Positions 12,412 through 25,493 of a stretch of 64,000 nucleotides of DNA are shown here, one piece after another. The translations under genes were made by a program, and so were the position numbers. Source of the DNA: Heracleum sosnowskyi (taxonomy: Eukaryota > Streptophyta > Magnoliopsida > Apiales > Apiaceae); the NCBI GenBank assembly GCA_030848705.1, contig CM061243.1, forward strand, positions 100,314,436 to 100,378,435. Direction: 5' to 3'. Positions within the stretch are counted from its first letter, which is position 1; the number at the start of each line of letters is the position of its first letter. The notes under the pieces were generated by a model. It was not told where the DNA came from. It did not search any database and was given only the letters and a program-made list of their open reading frames with translations.

Positions 12412-12960
12412 CCAAATATCATAATTCTAAGCTAAATGTATTCAAATATCATAATTAAAAATAAAGGTCTTAATTATTATTTTAAAACACCACTTCGTTT
12501 CGTATGGTGTTTTGTTACTGAAAAATGTTTTTTTAACTAGCATTTTGTTGTTGTAAACAAAAGACTAAAGTGCAGTCAGTTCATCTGGTATTTTGATTCA
12601 AACACCTGATTAAGTCGTTTCGTTTGGTGTTTTGCTACAAACACCCTATAAACTTGTGTTTTCAGCATAAAAAACCTGATTAAATAACGTTTTGAGCTTA
12701 ATTTTTTTTTAAAAACAGCGTTTACATTTTACAAAACACAAGTTTATCTAGTGTTTTCTTGCAAACACCATATGAACCTACGTTTTCAGCTTCAAACACC
12801 TGTTTAAGTAGCATTTTGAGCTTAAATTTAAAAAAAATAAAATTAAAATCACCTATGCTAGGCGATCTATCGTTATGTGTCTAACCTTGCAAATATAATT
12901 TTATCCGGTGTTTTAGAGTGATATTTAGAACTATTTTTTCAAATTGTGATATTTGGGTCA
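12409..12960. repeat. Inverted-repeat element interrupting the duplicated flank
   Basis: GACCCAAATATCATAATT at the left is mirrored by GTGATATTTGGGTC at 12947-12960. The paralogous locus at 28 kb lacks this material. Inside, GTGTTTTG and AAACACC words and the phrase TTTTGAGCTTAA recur several times. This is probably a small DNA transposon; the superfamily is unclear. The next bases to 13137 contain TATTCCATATA-type repeats and no gene. Confidence 0.4.
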
Positions 12961-13564
12961 TTTTCTGGGATATTCCATATACAGAATACTCCATTGACAA
13001 TTGGATACTTCATATATATGGAATACTCCACTGACAATTGGGTATTCCGTAGAGTAAAATTGACCAAAATTTGAAAAACAAATATTTTTATTAATTTTGT
13101 ATGAAAAAAGATTAAAATTATCTTTGACCACGTTATTACTTATTACCCCTCAATCCTTCGTGAATCATAGATTCATAGTAATGCAAGTTCAAAATGGTCG
13201 TCGTTACAAAAGTCAAAAATATTCTTTAATATTTGCGACTTTTTAATAAAATTTTACAATTCAAAATATGGAGCAACTTTTAACTGAAATTTATTATCTA
13301 TGAACCCTCAAGAACGGAAATAGCACACGGTCAACTAATTCCCGTACACTCGCACACTTAACGACTTCTTCTGAGGGGCACCTACTTTTATATGTTCATT
13401 AAAGAAATCAATAAGGTCTTTCTGAGTCACCTGCTTTAATGCCGCAACCTGATTTATCATTTCTGTTACTGAAATGGCTTAAAAAATGAACTCTATCAAC
13501 AAAGAAGCCAGTAGCTGACAACATTCATCAGTTTAGACAATGGTGCAGAGAACAACTTCTGTTA

Positions 13565-14204
13565 GAGCAACTCCAAGAGGTTCTCTGTTTTGAACCCCTA
13601 AAATATATTAAAGTAATGGTTACCTAAAATATAGGGGATCAAAATGTCATTTAACTCCAACCACATTCCCTATATTAATTCCCTATATTTCAAAAATAAT
13701 ATTTAAATAGTATTCACCAATTAAACTTTCATTCTCTAATTTATCATGACTTAACTTAGCAGATCATTTAAATTATATGAATTATAATTATTAAATTTAA
13801 ATATAATTATTGTCCAAAATTATTTTTAATAAAATACAAATGAAATTATTAAACAAAAGTTTAAAATTATACAAAAATATAAAACAAAAAAACGAAACAA
13901 AAAAGAAAAAACACCCGTGTATACTGCACCATCACCACTCTCCCCTGCTTCCCGGAAACCGCAATACACATATACATACACTGCAAACATGCATACACCC
14001 TAATAATTGTAGCGAGAAAAGGCGGGAGAGGCAACGGGAGATGACCTGGTAATATAGGGGAGCAATTTTGGTTCCCCATATATAGGGTCTCATTTTCTCC
14101 GGGAAGGGGCAGGGATCGTTGGAGATGATTTTTTGATGAAAAATCCCTATAATTATCCAGCTGAGTCTGTTATAAGTAAGAGAGGTGTTCCCTTGGAGTT
14201 GTTC
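13565..14204. mobile_element. PIF/Harbinger-like MITE (about 640 bp)
   Basis: The ends read GAGCAACTCCAAGAGG and, inverted, GAACAACTCCAAGGGA, flanked by a TTA direct repeat (13562-13564 and 14205-14207). A three-base TTA/TAA target and GAGCA.CTCCAA ends are typical of Tourist-like MITEs. The undisrupted paralog at about 56.99 kb gives the empty site. It has no coding capacity. Confidence 0.75.
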
Positions 14205-14386
14205 TTACCAACACCACAGATCTTCTTACCTCGCATTCTCTTCTATCAAACTTCAGGGTCCCATCATAAACCTCCCGCCAAAAGAATCCAGATTCTTCTG
14301 TCAAATTTTTGTGCTTTTCGAGCTTCATATCTATTACTGCGTTGACATTGCTCTGTGACAATAAATACAAGTGTTTGTGACGAAAC

Positions 14387-14843
14387 TAGGGTGTGTATTC
14401 AATTTAGATTTTAAAGGATTTTTATGAATTTTTGTAATTTTGGTGTATTTGTTTTAGATTTTAAAAAATGATTTAAAATTTTGTGTTATTTAATAAAGAT
14501 TTCAAAAAGTCTTTGAAAATTTGGGTGTATTCAATTTGAATTTTAAAAAGTCCTTTAAAATCTAGTGGTATTCAATATGGATTTTAAAGAATACATTAAA
14601 ATCTTGTGGTATTTAAAAGTTCATGGACTTTTTTTATTTGATAAAATTGTGGATTTTCAAGGATTTGCTGGTGTATTTTGCATGTCTTGAAATATTGTTA
14701 AAATCCATGAGATTTAGAAAGATTTGTCGAAAACTCCACTTTAAATTAACAAGACTCTACGAAATTTTACACAAACTCTACCAAAATCTACGTAAAATTA
14801 AAATCAACAACAATCTGTTAAAATCTACATATTTTTATCAATC
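14387..14843. mobile_element. Second insertion in the duplicate, MITE-like with internal repeats
   Basis: This block is absent from the paralog at about 57.17 kb. It begins TAGGGTGTGTATTCAATTTA, and a TGTATTCAATTT..GATTTTAAA unit recurs about four times in its first 200 bp. Clear terminal inverted repeats were not found, so the class is open. Confidence 0.5.
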
Positions 14844-14922
14844 CATCAACATCACCAGAAATAGATATAATAAGAAACCAGCATTAAAATATTTGTAAAA
14901 AGGAAGTATAACGAGAATGTTA

Positions 14923-15890
14923 AGACTAATCTGCAAAATGCATCCCTTTGGTTTGGTCCAAAATCACTTTAGTATACATACTTTTGGTAATTGCATATTG
15001 TATACCTACACATATTTTGGCGCTGCATTATGCACCCCTTTCATCAATTTTTACCGCTACTTTAAATGACTCCTGCGATAATTTAATAAATTAACAATGA
15101 CTTAATTACATTTTGACACTTAAAGTATGACATATCGTACACATGAACCCTTAAAGAAAAAGATCACGCATTTTTGTCCCAGAACTATAAAAATTATACA
15201 ATTTAATCATTTTATTTAAAGTCATACAATTATTTAATTTTTTTGAACGTTTATACGATATTTGTTGGGAAAATTTTAAGAATGAAAGTTGTAGAGAACG
15301 AAACGATTGATTTGAAACAATAAAGCTCATTTAAAACAGAATTATAACGAATTAATAATTATATAAAATGTACCTGGAATGAATTTGCAAACTTAAAAAA
15401 ATACGTGGAATTAACGATATTACAGCTTCTTGTTGTTGGATGTCCATTGCCCGGGGCGGAACAAGAGGGGATGCTAAAAATACGAAAAAATAGATCCAAT
15501 CTTTAGTCTAGAAGAAGAATAACAGAAGTAGAGGTTGGATTAAAACTCAAGAGATTATTAATCACGGGAACTATTCTCTGTATTGACTTGCTTAAGTTTA
15601 GAGATTTATTTTGCGTTCCGATTATATAAAATTTTGCAGACAACGAGTCCAGTTAAATAGTCGCATTTGAATTTGTAAAATGCAGCGTAACGACCCAGCA
15701 CAGTATACACACAGCGTAATTGACTAACAAATGCACATGCATTAATATTATTTTATTCAAACAAGGAGACTATGTATCTATCATATTAAATTTGAATATA
15801 ATAATAGATATGATTGGTGCAAGAAAGAGGTGCGAAATAGAGTCAATGGTGTTAGGAAAGTGATCAACCCACGCCTAACCTTAACCTTCT
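14923..15890. other. Intergenic, no gene seen
   Basis: AT-rich sequence with stops in all frames. It leads up to the promoter of the small gene at 16050. Confidence 0.5.
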
Positions 15891-15903
15891 TAACACTAAC
15901 ATA

Positions 15904-15917
15904 TAGTATAAATATAC
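15904..15917 (+). promoter_or_regulatory. TATA box of the small gene at 16050
   Basis: TAGTATAAATATAC lies about 135 bp before the ATG and is followed by a CT-rich leader, as usual in plant promoters. Confidence 0.5.
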
Positions 15918-16049
15918 TACGCTTTCTCCATTTTCTTATCAAATTACTCCTATCCTTCTTCTTCTCTCTCATACATACAAACATATTAAAAAATACTAAC
16001 ACCAAGATCCTTTTTTTTTTATATATATATTTTAGTAGGCAAGGCAGTG

Positions 16050-16277
16050 ATGGGAAAATATGTGGAAATATTAGATGTAGGAGTGAGATTAGTTGCCAGA
16101 TTTCATTCTCACTGTCCTCAAACTGCTCGTTTATACTACCACCCTCCCACCTCCAACTCCACGCACCAACAACACCAACATCTTTTTAGTCAAGATCACG
16201 CGCCACCGCTGCCCGGCGCTGTTTCTATCAAGTTTGACACGTTTGATCCTACGTTTAATTATGTATTTTTGGTCTGA
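16050..16277 (+). CDS. Small conserved plant protein of unknown function (75 aa)
   Basis: The ORF begins MGKYVEILDVGVRLVARFHS, followed by HCPQTARLYYHPP, a His/Gln-rich stretch (about residues 40-50) and an acidic/aromatic end. From memory, short plant proteins with a very similar start (MGKYVE.LD.GVRI.ARFHSHCPQTARMYYHPP) exist with no known function; this match was not searched. The ATG at 16050 is chosen because it gives the MGKY start, and an in-frame GTG just before it is less likely. A TATA box and a CT-rich leader lie upstream. There is no signal peptide or membrane span. It appears intact and may be the only complete host gene in the window. The C-terminus (IKFDTFDPTFNYVFLV) may have been altered, which alignment with relatives would show. 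Confidence 0.65.
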   Translation: MGKYVEILDVGVRLVARFHSHCPQTARLYYHPPTSNSTHQQHQHLFSQDHAPPLPGAVSIKFDTFDPTFNYVFLV

Positions 16278-17478
16278 ATTATGTATTCGGACAGGTGGCA
16301 ATTCACCCCATTCTTTTTTCTGAGATAAATTTAATGAGCAAAATTCATTTTTTTGACTATCGTATATTTGGTTTTAACTTTTTCATCTGTTGTGCTTGTC
16401 ATTGGATTTAATTTGACAATAGTAAGACCATTGTTAAAATTAGCCATTCTTTTGGATCGTGTAACAGAAATAAGAAAAGAAAGCTAAGAAACAGGTTTAA
16501 GGGTGATGGCAGAAATTACCCCTTTTTTTGGGTAAAAAAAATTAAAAATATCAATTCTGAAATTCAATGGTTATTTATAATAAACGGGGTACCCAACCTA
16601 TATTTGGGTATCTGATTTTGTACAAGATACGCATTTGTGAATGGGATATTCAAAATATTTTTTTATGATACCCATTGTCAGTTAGGTATCCAGTACCTAT
16701 CCAATTTCAATGGGGTATCTTATATAAATACAATACTAAATTGACAGTTGGGTATTTAATGGGTAAAAACAACCATCTCACTCAAAAATTATTATTTTTG
16801 TTAATTTTTATCAAAAAATAATTATTTTTAACAATTTGTCCAAGTTTAACTAGGCGGAAATAAAAACAAAAAATATACAGCATAGTAGAGAAGCTACCCA
16901 TAAAATGGACCTCCGGACCCAATACATAAAATCATAGCAGTACAGCGATTATGGTTTTGTTTGACATTATTATTGCAGACAGCAACATCAGTTTTTTCTG
17001 AAAAGCAGCTAAAAAATTGTTTGATAAATTTTAAAAGCAGTTTTTCCGAAAAGCGCTTTTGACTGAAAAGCTACTTTTAGAGGAAGCAGGTCTCCATGAT
17101 TTTGAAAAAAAAACTACTTTCAGCTTTTGCGGGAAGCAACTACTGGTTTCAATATCAAACCTTGCCAGAAACATTATTTTTTATATTATAAACCAAAACA
17201 TGTCCATCTCAAAAATATTACAAAACATAACTGATTTTCATAACAACACTTTTTTTAACAGCACAACAATTTTTACCAACAATCCCAAGACAGAGCCTAT
17301 ATTACATATTTGTTATCAGGGTCTCGTTCTCCGTTTTTATGGTTACGTGGGTATTTAAAGTTCCCTGGATACTTAACTTCCTGTGTGTTTATTAAAAGTA
17401 GGTGCTTGGTTTTCATTATGTAACTTTCACCGACACTGTTATCTTACTTTCAAATAGCAGTACTGATTTTAATTTAAA
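16278..17478. other. Intergenic with repeat debris
   Basis: At 16500-16780 the words GGGTATC and GATACCC recur in both orientations. At 16980-17160 AAAGCAGCTTTT-type words recur (AAAGCAGCTAAAA, AAAAGCAGTTTTT, GGAAGCAACT), as in hAT-related MITEs. No gene is seen. Confidence 0.4.
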
Positions 17479-17512
17479 CTAGCTTATAGTCCGTGCAAAC
17501 GAGCTTAGTATA
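17479..17512 (-). mobile_element. Possible degraded Helitron 3' end
   Basis: On the minus strand a weak hairpin (GCTCGTTTGCACGG) is followed by ACTATAAG and CTAG (17482-17479), resembling the other Helitron ends in the window. The hairpin is degraded and no 5' end was found. The stretch from here to about 19400 is AT-rich with no convincing gene. Confidence 0.3.
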
Positions 17513-19440
17513 TTTTGAAATTTTTATATATGTTTTCTAAAGTATGAGATGATCTTAAGGTAAAACTTAAAGTTTTTCTTGATAATAATTATATTTGTAT
17601 TTAAACTTGCAGACTCTATGCATTTGCATATGTTTTAATCATTGTAGGGACTACTAAAACATTTTGAAGATGAAAAATAAATAGGTGGGATTGTAGTAGC
17701 GGAAGATTTAGAAAAAAATTTAAAATCAATATAGATGACAATGTATTAAGTTTAGATACTATAATTGAATAGGGATTTTTTTAGTTACTGAGTTATGGTT
17801 AAATCAAGGAATAAGGAATATTAGACACACCAGGTCTTTATAGCATTTTATCAAAATAACAAATAGTGAATGTAGTCTTTTGCTCATTTTTTTAATAAAA
17901 TTTTGTTTTCAGATTTATGCAAATTCTTTATGCATTTTTTCTTACTTTTTTTTTTTCTTGTTTTTATGTAGATTTGCTGGGGATTCTATTTCTTTTTGGT
18001 TATCAATATGATCATAGTCTTGATAATTAGTTGATGCAAAATTAGAATGGTATTATGATTTCGTAAGCTAATATAGTATTACACATTTTATGTAGATAGA
18101 AATATTGAATAACAAATTGTGACGGAAGGTTTAAACATTTCTTTATTTATTTCTTTCTGTAAATTGAATTTTAAATTTAATGATTATTAAATTTAAATTG
18201 GTAGAAAACGGAAGAATTAGGATGTGTATTTTCTGAGTTTGATTTCTTTATTTTATTTTGTGTAATAAACCTAAAATTATATAATTATTAAAGTTTGTAA
18301 ATTATCACGGGGCAAAACTTTATGCGATGAAGCAATTGAATATCAAGTGTTTAAAGTTTTTTTTTTCAATTTTATTGTTAAACATTTAGAGATCTTAATG
18401 AATTTATAAAATACTTTTTTGGGAAATTATAGGATTATTATTTTAATAGTCTATTTTTGAAGTAAATATAAGTTTTATAAAAGGCTATCACTAAAGTAAA
18501 TCTAACATTAACTTTATGTGTATTTTTTTGTTTTAAGTAGGTATTGTAATTGTTATCAAGAGTCTGGTTGTGTCATTAATTTTTTGGTACTAATACTATT
18601 AGTTAGTTATAAAATGCATGTGCCTGAAAATTGGGAAGAAGATTTGAAGGGTAAACCATTTAATGCTACATGTTCTAGGAAATCCAACAAAGACGAACAT
18701 AGATAGTGATTCTCCACTTAAAAGGGAGTCATGGTTCACAGGAAATAGTCACCAAAATATAAAACTCCAACCCAAGGACAGTGCCCATGTTGATTAATTT
18801 GATTCTTTGGACAGATTTTATCATTTGTGATGTTATTGTAGGTGATAATAGCAAATATTGAGCTGCAATTTTCATTGAAAGAGCTAGATGGTGCCTTTTC
18901 GACTTGAAATATTACAACACCTACCTAAGCAATGATCAAAAAATACATGTCAGGCATAGATATTATCAATATTTTAAAGACCTAATGTAACAATATATAG
19001 GACAATAACTTATACTACATATTAAAATAAGAATTAAACATAATCAAATAAGAAAACTAAGTGTTTCCATGAAAATGCTCATCTGAGATTCCTACAAAAT
19101 GGTTGTCTGTAAGCATCTCCAACAGATATATTGCTATGTATTCCACAACATGAGAATATTATATGCATATACATGTCCATTTAAGTTCAATTCTGTAACT
19201 TACTTTACCAATCTATGTGTTATAAATATCCATGAGTTTTGGTACGTAAATAAAATGACCCGTATGTAGTATGTACGACAACCTAAAATTAAAAGTAAAA
19301 GTGATGACGGCTGGAGCAGCAGGGGTGGAAACAGATTTGACAGATGTGGTGTTGAAAGTGGCGGTAAAAGTTATGACGCAGAAATTGTAGCAGCTAAGGT
19401 GCACCTGTGGACTTAGTAGCAATACTGGAAGCAGATTTAG
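17513..19440. other. Long intergenic stretch, no gene seen
   Basis: AT-rich DNA with short chance ORFs only, such as 18518-18706, which shows no recognisable motif. Confidence 0.45.
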
Positions 19441-19448
19441 CAATTGTT

Positions 19449-19556
19449 GTAGCAAAAGCGACAATGAAAGCTTTGGTGACGAAAATAGTGAAAGCTTATG
19501 CTGTAGCGAAAGCAACAATGGAAGCTTCGGTGACGAAAATAGTGGAAGCTTATGCT
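19449..19556 (+). repeat. Tandem repeat, 2 x 54 bp, inside an open frame
   Basis: Two 54-bp units (19449-19502 and 19503-19556) encode VAKATMKALVTKIVKAYA and VAKATMEASVTKIVEAYA. They lie in an alanine-rich frame, 19407-19763, that continues AAAIAAAEAREAATIATEVE. The frame could be a remnant of a helical Ala/Glu-rich protein; no promoter or family match is evident. Confidence 0.6.
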
Positions 19557-20036
19557 GCTGCAATAGCAGCTGCTGAGGCGAGAGAAGCTGCAACAATAGC
19601 AACAGAAGTGGAGATGAGTAGATTATTAGGAGAAAAGCGAGGTTGGGAGTATCAGAATAAGAGTTTGGAAGATGTAAATACGTGCACCATATTTGTGCCC
19701 CTTAAAGTTAATAAAACTGCTCCTTTACATCATTGCTTTATCGAGTCATTGGTATATTCTTAAGCCTGCCCAAGTAAGTTATGCCGTTGTTCTATTACCA
19801 ACTGCATCACTATATAATTTTAGCCTATTGGGTAATCACAAAATTAGAGAAATTGACTTGAATCAAAGCCTCAGAGGCGATTCAAATTGAGGCAAAATGT
19901 GATACTATAGAATACATAAGTCAGTATTACTAAGCATAGACAAAACAATGACCATTAAAAGAAGTCATTATATTAATACAACCCTTGATCCTTACCTTCA
20001 ATCTTGTAATGCGGATAGCCATGAACACGTAATGCC

Positions 20037-20333
20037 AGGAAATATTTATTACCAACTCTTGTTTAGAAGTAGAGTAACACATATTCCTGCAAATGTGTTA
20101 AAATACACGAATGAAGATCAGAAAGTAGCCACCTTATTAACCTGTAGCAGGGCTTGCCACTCTTACTTAGGCAGCGATACCATTAGGAACAGGAAATATT
20201 TATTACCAACTCTTGTTTAGAAGTAGAGTAACACATATTCTGCAAATGTGTTAAAATACACGAATGAAGATCAGAAAGTAGCCACCTTATTAACCTGTAG
20301 CAGGGCTTGCCGCTCTTACTTAGGCAATGATAC
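20037..20333. repeat. Tandem duplication, period 154 bp
   Basis: The unit starting AGGAAATATTTATTACCAAC at 20037 is repeated at 20191 with only a few differences (CACATATTCCTGCA versus CACATATTCTGCA). It looks like a recent segmental slip. No coding role is seen. Confidence 0.85.
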
Positions 20334-23300
20334 CATCTACATTAATCCGCAATAATTGAAGATTTAATTTTAAAATTACATCACAAAATTCTACATATTA
20401 GTTATCTAATCAACCCAGGGTTTCTGTGATTTCATTCAGGATCACTACTCCAAAAGTAAGGTACTGTAGAACAATATATTTAAGCCTTACTACATTAGTG
20501 GTCTTGTAAATTTCACATTTTTACAAACAAAAATGTAATGTTTAATGTTCTAGTTTGTGAAATTCTTATATAACTTGGTTGATTCTCGTAGTCATGAATC
20601 CGAATCAGTTAAGGCACCAAATTTGTGACTGCCTTTGGGCTTAGGCCCTGGCATTGGAAGAAAAGGCTGTGAATTTCTGGATCATATAAATAGAGCTTCA
20701 GAAATAGTATCTTCACTGGTAAAAGTTGTAATATATATTGTATATGTCAACAAAGATGCATAATTCTATGTTTCTTTGTTCTATTTCTACATATAAATGT
20801 CACAGTATATGACAGGATATCTAATAAAGAGCAGGGATCTCGCTTCATTTAACCGTCCTTCTATGATAGTGGTGAAGGCTGCCTAACTGTGGAGGAAGTG
20901 CTACTTTAATGTAAATAATTTCTTGGGGGGGGGGGGAATATGAGTTTACATCTGAGGAATATTGTTTATCCGTGTGGAATAAATATTACATCGTATCCGA
21001 AGAAGAATGGACAATATATGCATGGACACAGAAGACATCTTATGTTTTCTCAATATATGACATGGAAGGAAAGCCATTTACTTAAAGTCGAATAATCAAG
21101 CTTTGTCTAGAAATAGGATTATTTACATGAGAAGCAAACATGTATTAAGTTTAATGTCTTTAATGTCTTTGTGACCTCAGTTCAGAACATTTCTTGACAT
21201 CAAAGACAAAAATGTCAACAGGTCATAAGAACACTGTGAAATAGATAGATGCAGTTCATTACAGCGGTTAGAAGAAAAAGGATCCAATTTTCAGATTTTG
21301 GGAATTTGGTCAATAAAGTGCACAATATATAGTGCCAATAAAGTGCGCAATATATAGTTCCTCGGTGAAGTAAATACCTTCAAAAGCCAACCTATAGAGC
21401 AGGCAGACAAACGGAAGCTTTTAGGAAGAAAGTAAATATACACTACTACTGCAAGAATACAGAGTGATGTAATTCCTCTCTAAAGAATAAATAGTTGGCC
21501 GTTTATTCAATTAAGACGAATTAAAATACATTCATGCTCACAAAAAACTCAACAGATGTATTGTTCTCTCCGATAAATAGTCTGTTATTTTACAAAGTAA
21601 ATTAAACATTCTCTCTCAAAACTCGATATTAAATACTCATATTCTTTACATTAAACTGGAGAAACATAAAACAATCACTAATTGTACAACCAGCAATCAC
21701 CAATCAACTAAAAACAAATAATATCAATTAACTTTTGGTGAATTCAATTCAAAAACATAGATAAGGTAAACCTTGACTTACCCGAGTAGATGAAGAACAG
21801 AAGCAAGAGAGGAGCACAAGTGTGGATGGAGGGACCTGTGTAGAATCCAAGCAGAGTGAAGAGAAAGCAGAGAGTCCGAGAGAGCTTAGGAGCAAGTTAT
21901 TGAATTTCTGTAGAAAGCTTGTAGAAAGCTATTAACGGGTATATTGTTGCATGTATACTGTCCTCAGATTTGTATATTGTTTTTTTTTAGTATTTGTTTT
22001 TTTCTAAATTAGTAATAGTAGAGGGATAACCAAAAAAAAATTGGTTAACCAAACTAAAAAATATACCCTTTTTCAGTTATTATAGTTTAGTATAGATTTG
22101 TATATTGTTTTTTTAGTATTTGTTTTTTCCTAAATTAGTAATAATATAGGGATAACCAAAAAAATATGGGTTAACCAAACTACAAAATATACCCCTTTTC
22201 GGTTATTACAGTTAAGTATAATCCAATCAATGGTTTTAGAGAAAATCTACAAAATATATAGATATTTGTTAGTAATTAGACTCCACATTAGCAAAACCTG
22301 TAAATTAAATGTATGCGGTTAGATAATGGTATTGCAGTGTGTTTTCTTATCACAAAATGCCCAAACTGACATTTTAGTAAGAAGAGGACTCAATAGCAAG
22401 ACTACACTATTTGCACTACGCAAAATACATACATCTGAAATTTCCCACTAAATGAAGTCAAACTATAATCATATTTTTTTGCTCTGGTCTAAAAGTCTTG
22501 ACAATTAATGACTTAAAAGTAATAACTAATTAATAAAAATTTATGCTTTAAAATGGCATATAATAGCATAAGTATTGCTTCAATTGTAGAATGATAGTGA
22601 TGAAAAATCAAAACAGAATAAAGTGGCATAAACTCAGAAATAGTGCGATAGGAAGAATTGCAGACCTTTGAAATAGCCCACTTATCAGCAATAGCAAAAG
22701 AAATCCATCGGTTTTCACAACCCAGCTCATCAGTTGTGTTGTCTTTAAACGTAGAGTAAGCGTGCCTATTCGAGCCTTAGGGAAAGTAAAAGACCAGTCA
22801 TACAAATCCTCAACCAAAACACACAAAAACATCCACAAATTAGGCATATGCACAAACACTGTATATCTAAAATTTGAAGTAACTCACCCTGATAAACACC
22901 AACAAATTAGATTTTCCTGTAAAATAATTATAAGATGAAGATAATGCAAAAAGATAATACCCGTAAAAAAGTAATAATAAACAGTCATTGTACTTAAATT
23001 TGAATTGTAAGATTAATATGCGATACATACAGTGTTACAAAAGAAAAAGAAAAGACGAAGAATATCATGGTTGAATTGATGTTGGTGCTGGTATTGTGAT
23101 CGTGAGCAAATTGTATTTCAAAGAGTTCTGTAGTGTAGTTTTTATGCTTCAATTTGAAGCAGAATACAACACTATTAGTAGTATATAATACATTTTACTT
23201 TATAAATTAAATTAATTAAAATGAGGGGATAACCAAAAATTGAGTGTGAACCAGACCACAAAATCAACAAAGCTACCAAATCAACTTAACATACCAAAAG

Positions 23301-24818
23301 AAGGCTCAGTAAAAGCAAAAGCTCATTCTGAATCACCTAATCTCTTCTATTAATTCTCGTTCCTAAATGAAAAGACCCTGGCTAGAGCTGCAACATGGTA
23401 AATAAAATAGAATTCACAGAAACATCACTATTCTAAAGGTTCTAAGAAAATCACATCTCAAATCCATTTACTTGGAAGCGGCTTAAGAGAAAAGCCAGCG
23501 TTGTTGTTACCGCGCCATTTGATTATGTCATTCTTAAGAGTGCATTTTTAGGAACACCACGACTCCATAGGGTGTTCATTTAGTTATATGAGCATCCATT
23601 ATGTATTATTGTACACTTACATATATATTGCAGAAAATAAAAATGTTATAAGCCTTAGTTGCACTCTCACATATGGTTTCTAACAGCTGTTTGCACCTCA
23701 ACTTGCTCAGCTCAGGTTTTACTTCCTCAACTCCTAAGCACCTGATTGGTGGCCTTCACAGTGAATAGAATCTATACAAAAGCTTAAGGCCATCTATAAC
23801 TACCTGCTCCTGACCAGATGCAAATTGAGCATCACGACTCTTTTTACCAGATCCTGCAACCTAAGAATTAAGCCCAAGAACACGGGCTTCCATGTACAGT
23901 ACTGCATCCATCTTATGCTTCAACCAAACTCATCCTTAGCCCGGCCATGAACTTCAAATGAATCTATTCTCAGCAGTACAAACTGTGAATTCCTCATGAG
24001 CAAGAAGAGATTTCGGCAATTGTAAATGGAATGTCATACCATGAACGCACACCTTCATCTAATTCTATTAATCTCCGGAAAATACTTATATTAGAAGGTA
24101 GGTGATTTGATGTAACCTGGTGCAGTAAACAAATAATTAGGAAAACTAATAAACCAAAAAACTACAAAGAAATAGAAACAAATAATATAGCTAGTGGGAG
24201 AGGTAAAATGTTTGAATTCCAACTAATAGCAAAAAACCATAAACAACCCGTCATAGAAAATTGAACAAAAAGCAAGCTGAGATAAACAAATTATTTTATT
24301 ACAATGGCATGGAATTGCAAGAAAGAAACTTAAACAATCACCAGTTCAAACCCAAGATCACAATATAGGCATTCAAAGCCAATAAAGATATATTGGTCAA
24401 GGCAAACCCGTCAATCTAAATTACTACACACAAATATAAACTAAAAACACACACACAAAACATAAATAAAAACTTATAATACATACATATGCTTTGCTTT
24501 TAAGGGAGAGGAGATTAAGAGAACTTAATTCAGAGAAATACAGATATAGATCGAGAGATGGATGGAGAGTGGATGGAGGTGTGAACAGAGTTTGAATTTG
24601 CTGTGTTTCAAAGTAGGAGAGTCTCCTGTAGTGGTTCTGGGGAAGGGTAAGCATTTGAAGTTCAATAAACAACTATTATAGTCTATTGTTTAACAATAAA
24701 TTATATATTTTTAATTTTTAATTAACTTAAAAGTGGATATAATCAAAATAGGAAGAATTATTCTATGGTTTGGCTATTATAGTTTAGTATAGATTACTTA
24801 TTAAATTTTAAAAAATCA
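20334..24818. other. Gene-poor stretch with small repeats
   Basis: I find no convincing gene. There is a G run at about 20925-20937, a short duplicated phrase at 21310-21355 (AATAAAGTGC.CAATATATAG), and the tandem repeat at 21967. The open frames at 22608-22859 and 24424-24672 have no recognisable features. Confidence 0.4.
21967..22220. repeat. Tandem duplication, period about 128 bp
   Basis: GATTTGTATATTGTTTTTTT at 21967 recurs at 22095. Both copies contain GGGATAACCAAAAAAA and end near TTATTA(T/C)AGTT. Related AACCAAA phrases recur near 23220-23260, so this is probably transposon debris. Confidence 0.75.
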
Positions 24819-25493
24819 TCAATATATATATATATAAAGGAGGATACGCGGGAGGTGAGGTGGCATCCCTAAGATCGTCTCAATCTATTTTTCTAATTTT
24901 TTTAGAGGTTTACAATTTTAAATACTAATAAATCAAAAAATAGTTTTTAGCATATTAGAAGTAGAATAGGTGTTCGAAGTTATAGAGGAGAAGAATTCGA
25001 ATTTATAGCGAAGACATATAATTAAAATTTCTATTTGAAGTAGAATAAGTATTTGAATTTGTAGAGGTGAAGAGTTCAAATATAAAACAAGTTCTTGCAA
25101 AGTTCTATTTGAAGTAGAATAGGTGTTTCGATTTATAGAGGAGAAAAGTTCGGATATAAAAGAAGTACTTGCAATTAAAAGTTCTATTGGAAGTAGAATA
25201 AGCGTTTGTAATACATAACTAAAAGTTCTATTTGAAGTAGAATATGTAAAGTTATATTGGTGTTTTTTCGACGAAAAAGTGTCTCATTAGAAAGGAGTAT
25301 GGTAACATAAAAATTAATATATAAGACAAATATATATTCAATATATTAAATTTGAGATTTTGATATTAAAAAGAAAAACGTGTTTCACGGGAGGACGGCT
25401 TATTAGCGAGGACCGAGTAATTTTCGTAAGTTATTTGATAGAAATTTTAAAAAAAATTATTACGCCGCCGCGAAGCGCGGCTTTTTCAACTAG
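24819..25493 (+). mobile_element. Non-autonomous Helitron (about 675 bp) with internal tandem repeats
   Basis: The 3' end has the hairpin GCCGCCGCGAAGCGCGGC (about 25464-25481) and CTAG (25490-25493) followed by T. The likely 5' end is A|TCAATATATATA at 24819. Inside, TCTATTTGAAGTAGAATA and its variants recur at least five times between 24955 and 25240, giving units of about 80 bp. There is no transposase. Confidence 0.65.

Larger units (their letters stand above)
13138..14922 (-). pseudogene. Truncated duplicate of the 3' end of the M16 peptidase gene
   Basis: This region copies 56310-57250 in the same orientation. The last exon survives only as 13342-13448: the part that would encode the C-terminus (about 240 bp) is deleted, with AATT at the junction. 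The exon SNVNAVIDMKLEKHKN... is complete at 14230-14352 with good splice signals, and a further intron piece lies at 14844-14922. Two insertions split the copy, at 13565-14204 and 14387-14843. No upstream exons are present, so it cannot encode an enzyme. Its value is as a record of the locus before the insertions at 29-56 kb. Confidence 0.85.

Noticed and set aside
17059..17358. 99-aa plus-strand frame
   Set aside because: It covers AAAGCAGCTTTT-type MITE debris with no protein features.
22608..22859. 83-aa hydrophobic minus-strand frame
   Set aside because: No start context, homology or conserved motif was recognised, and flanks are repeat debris.
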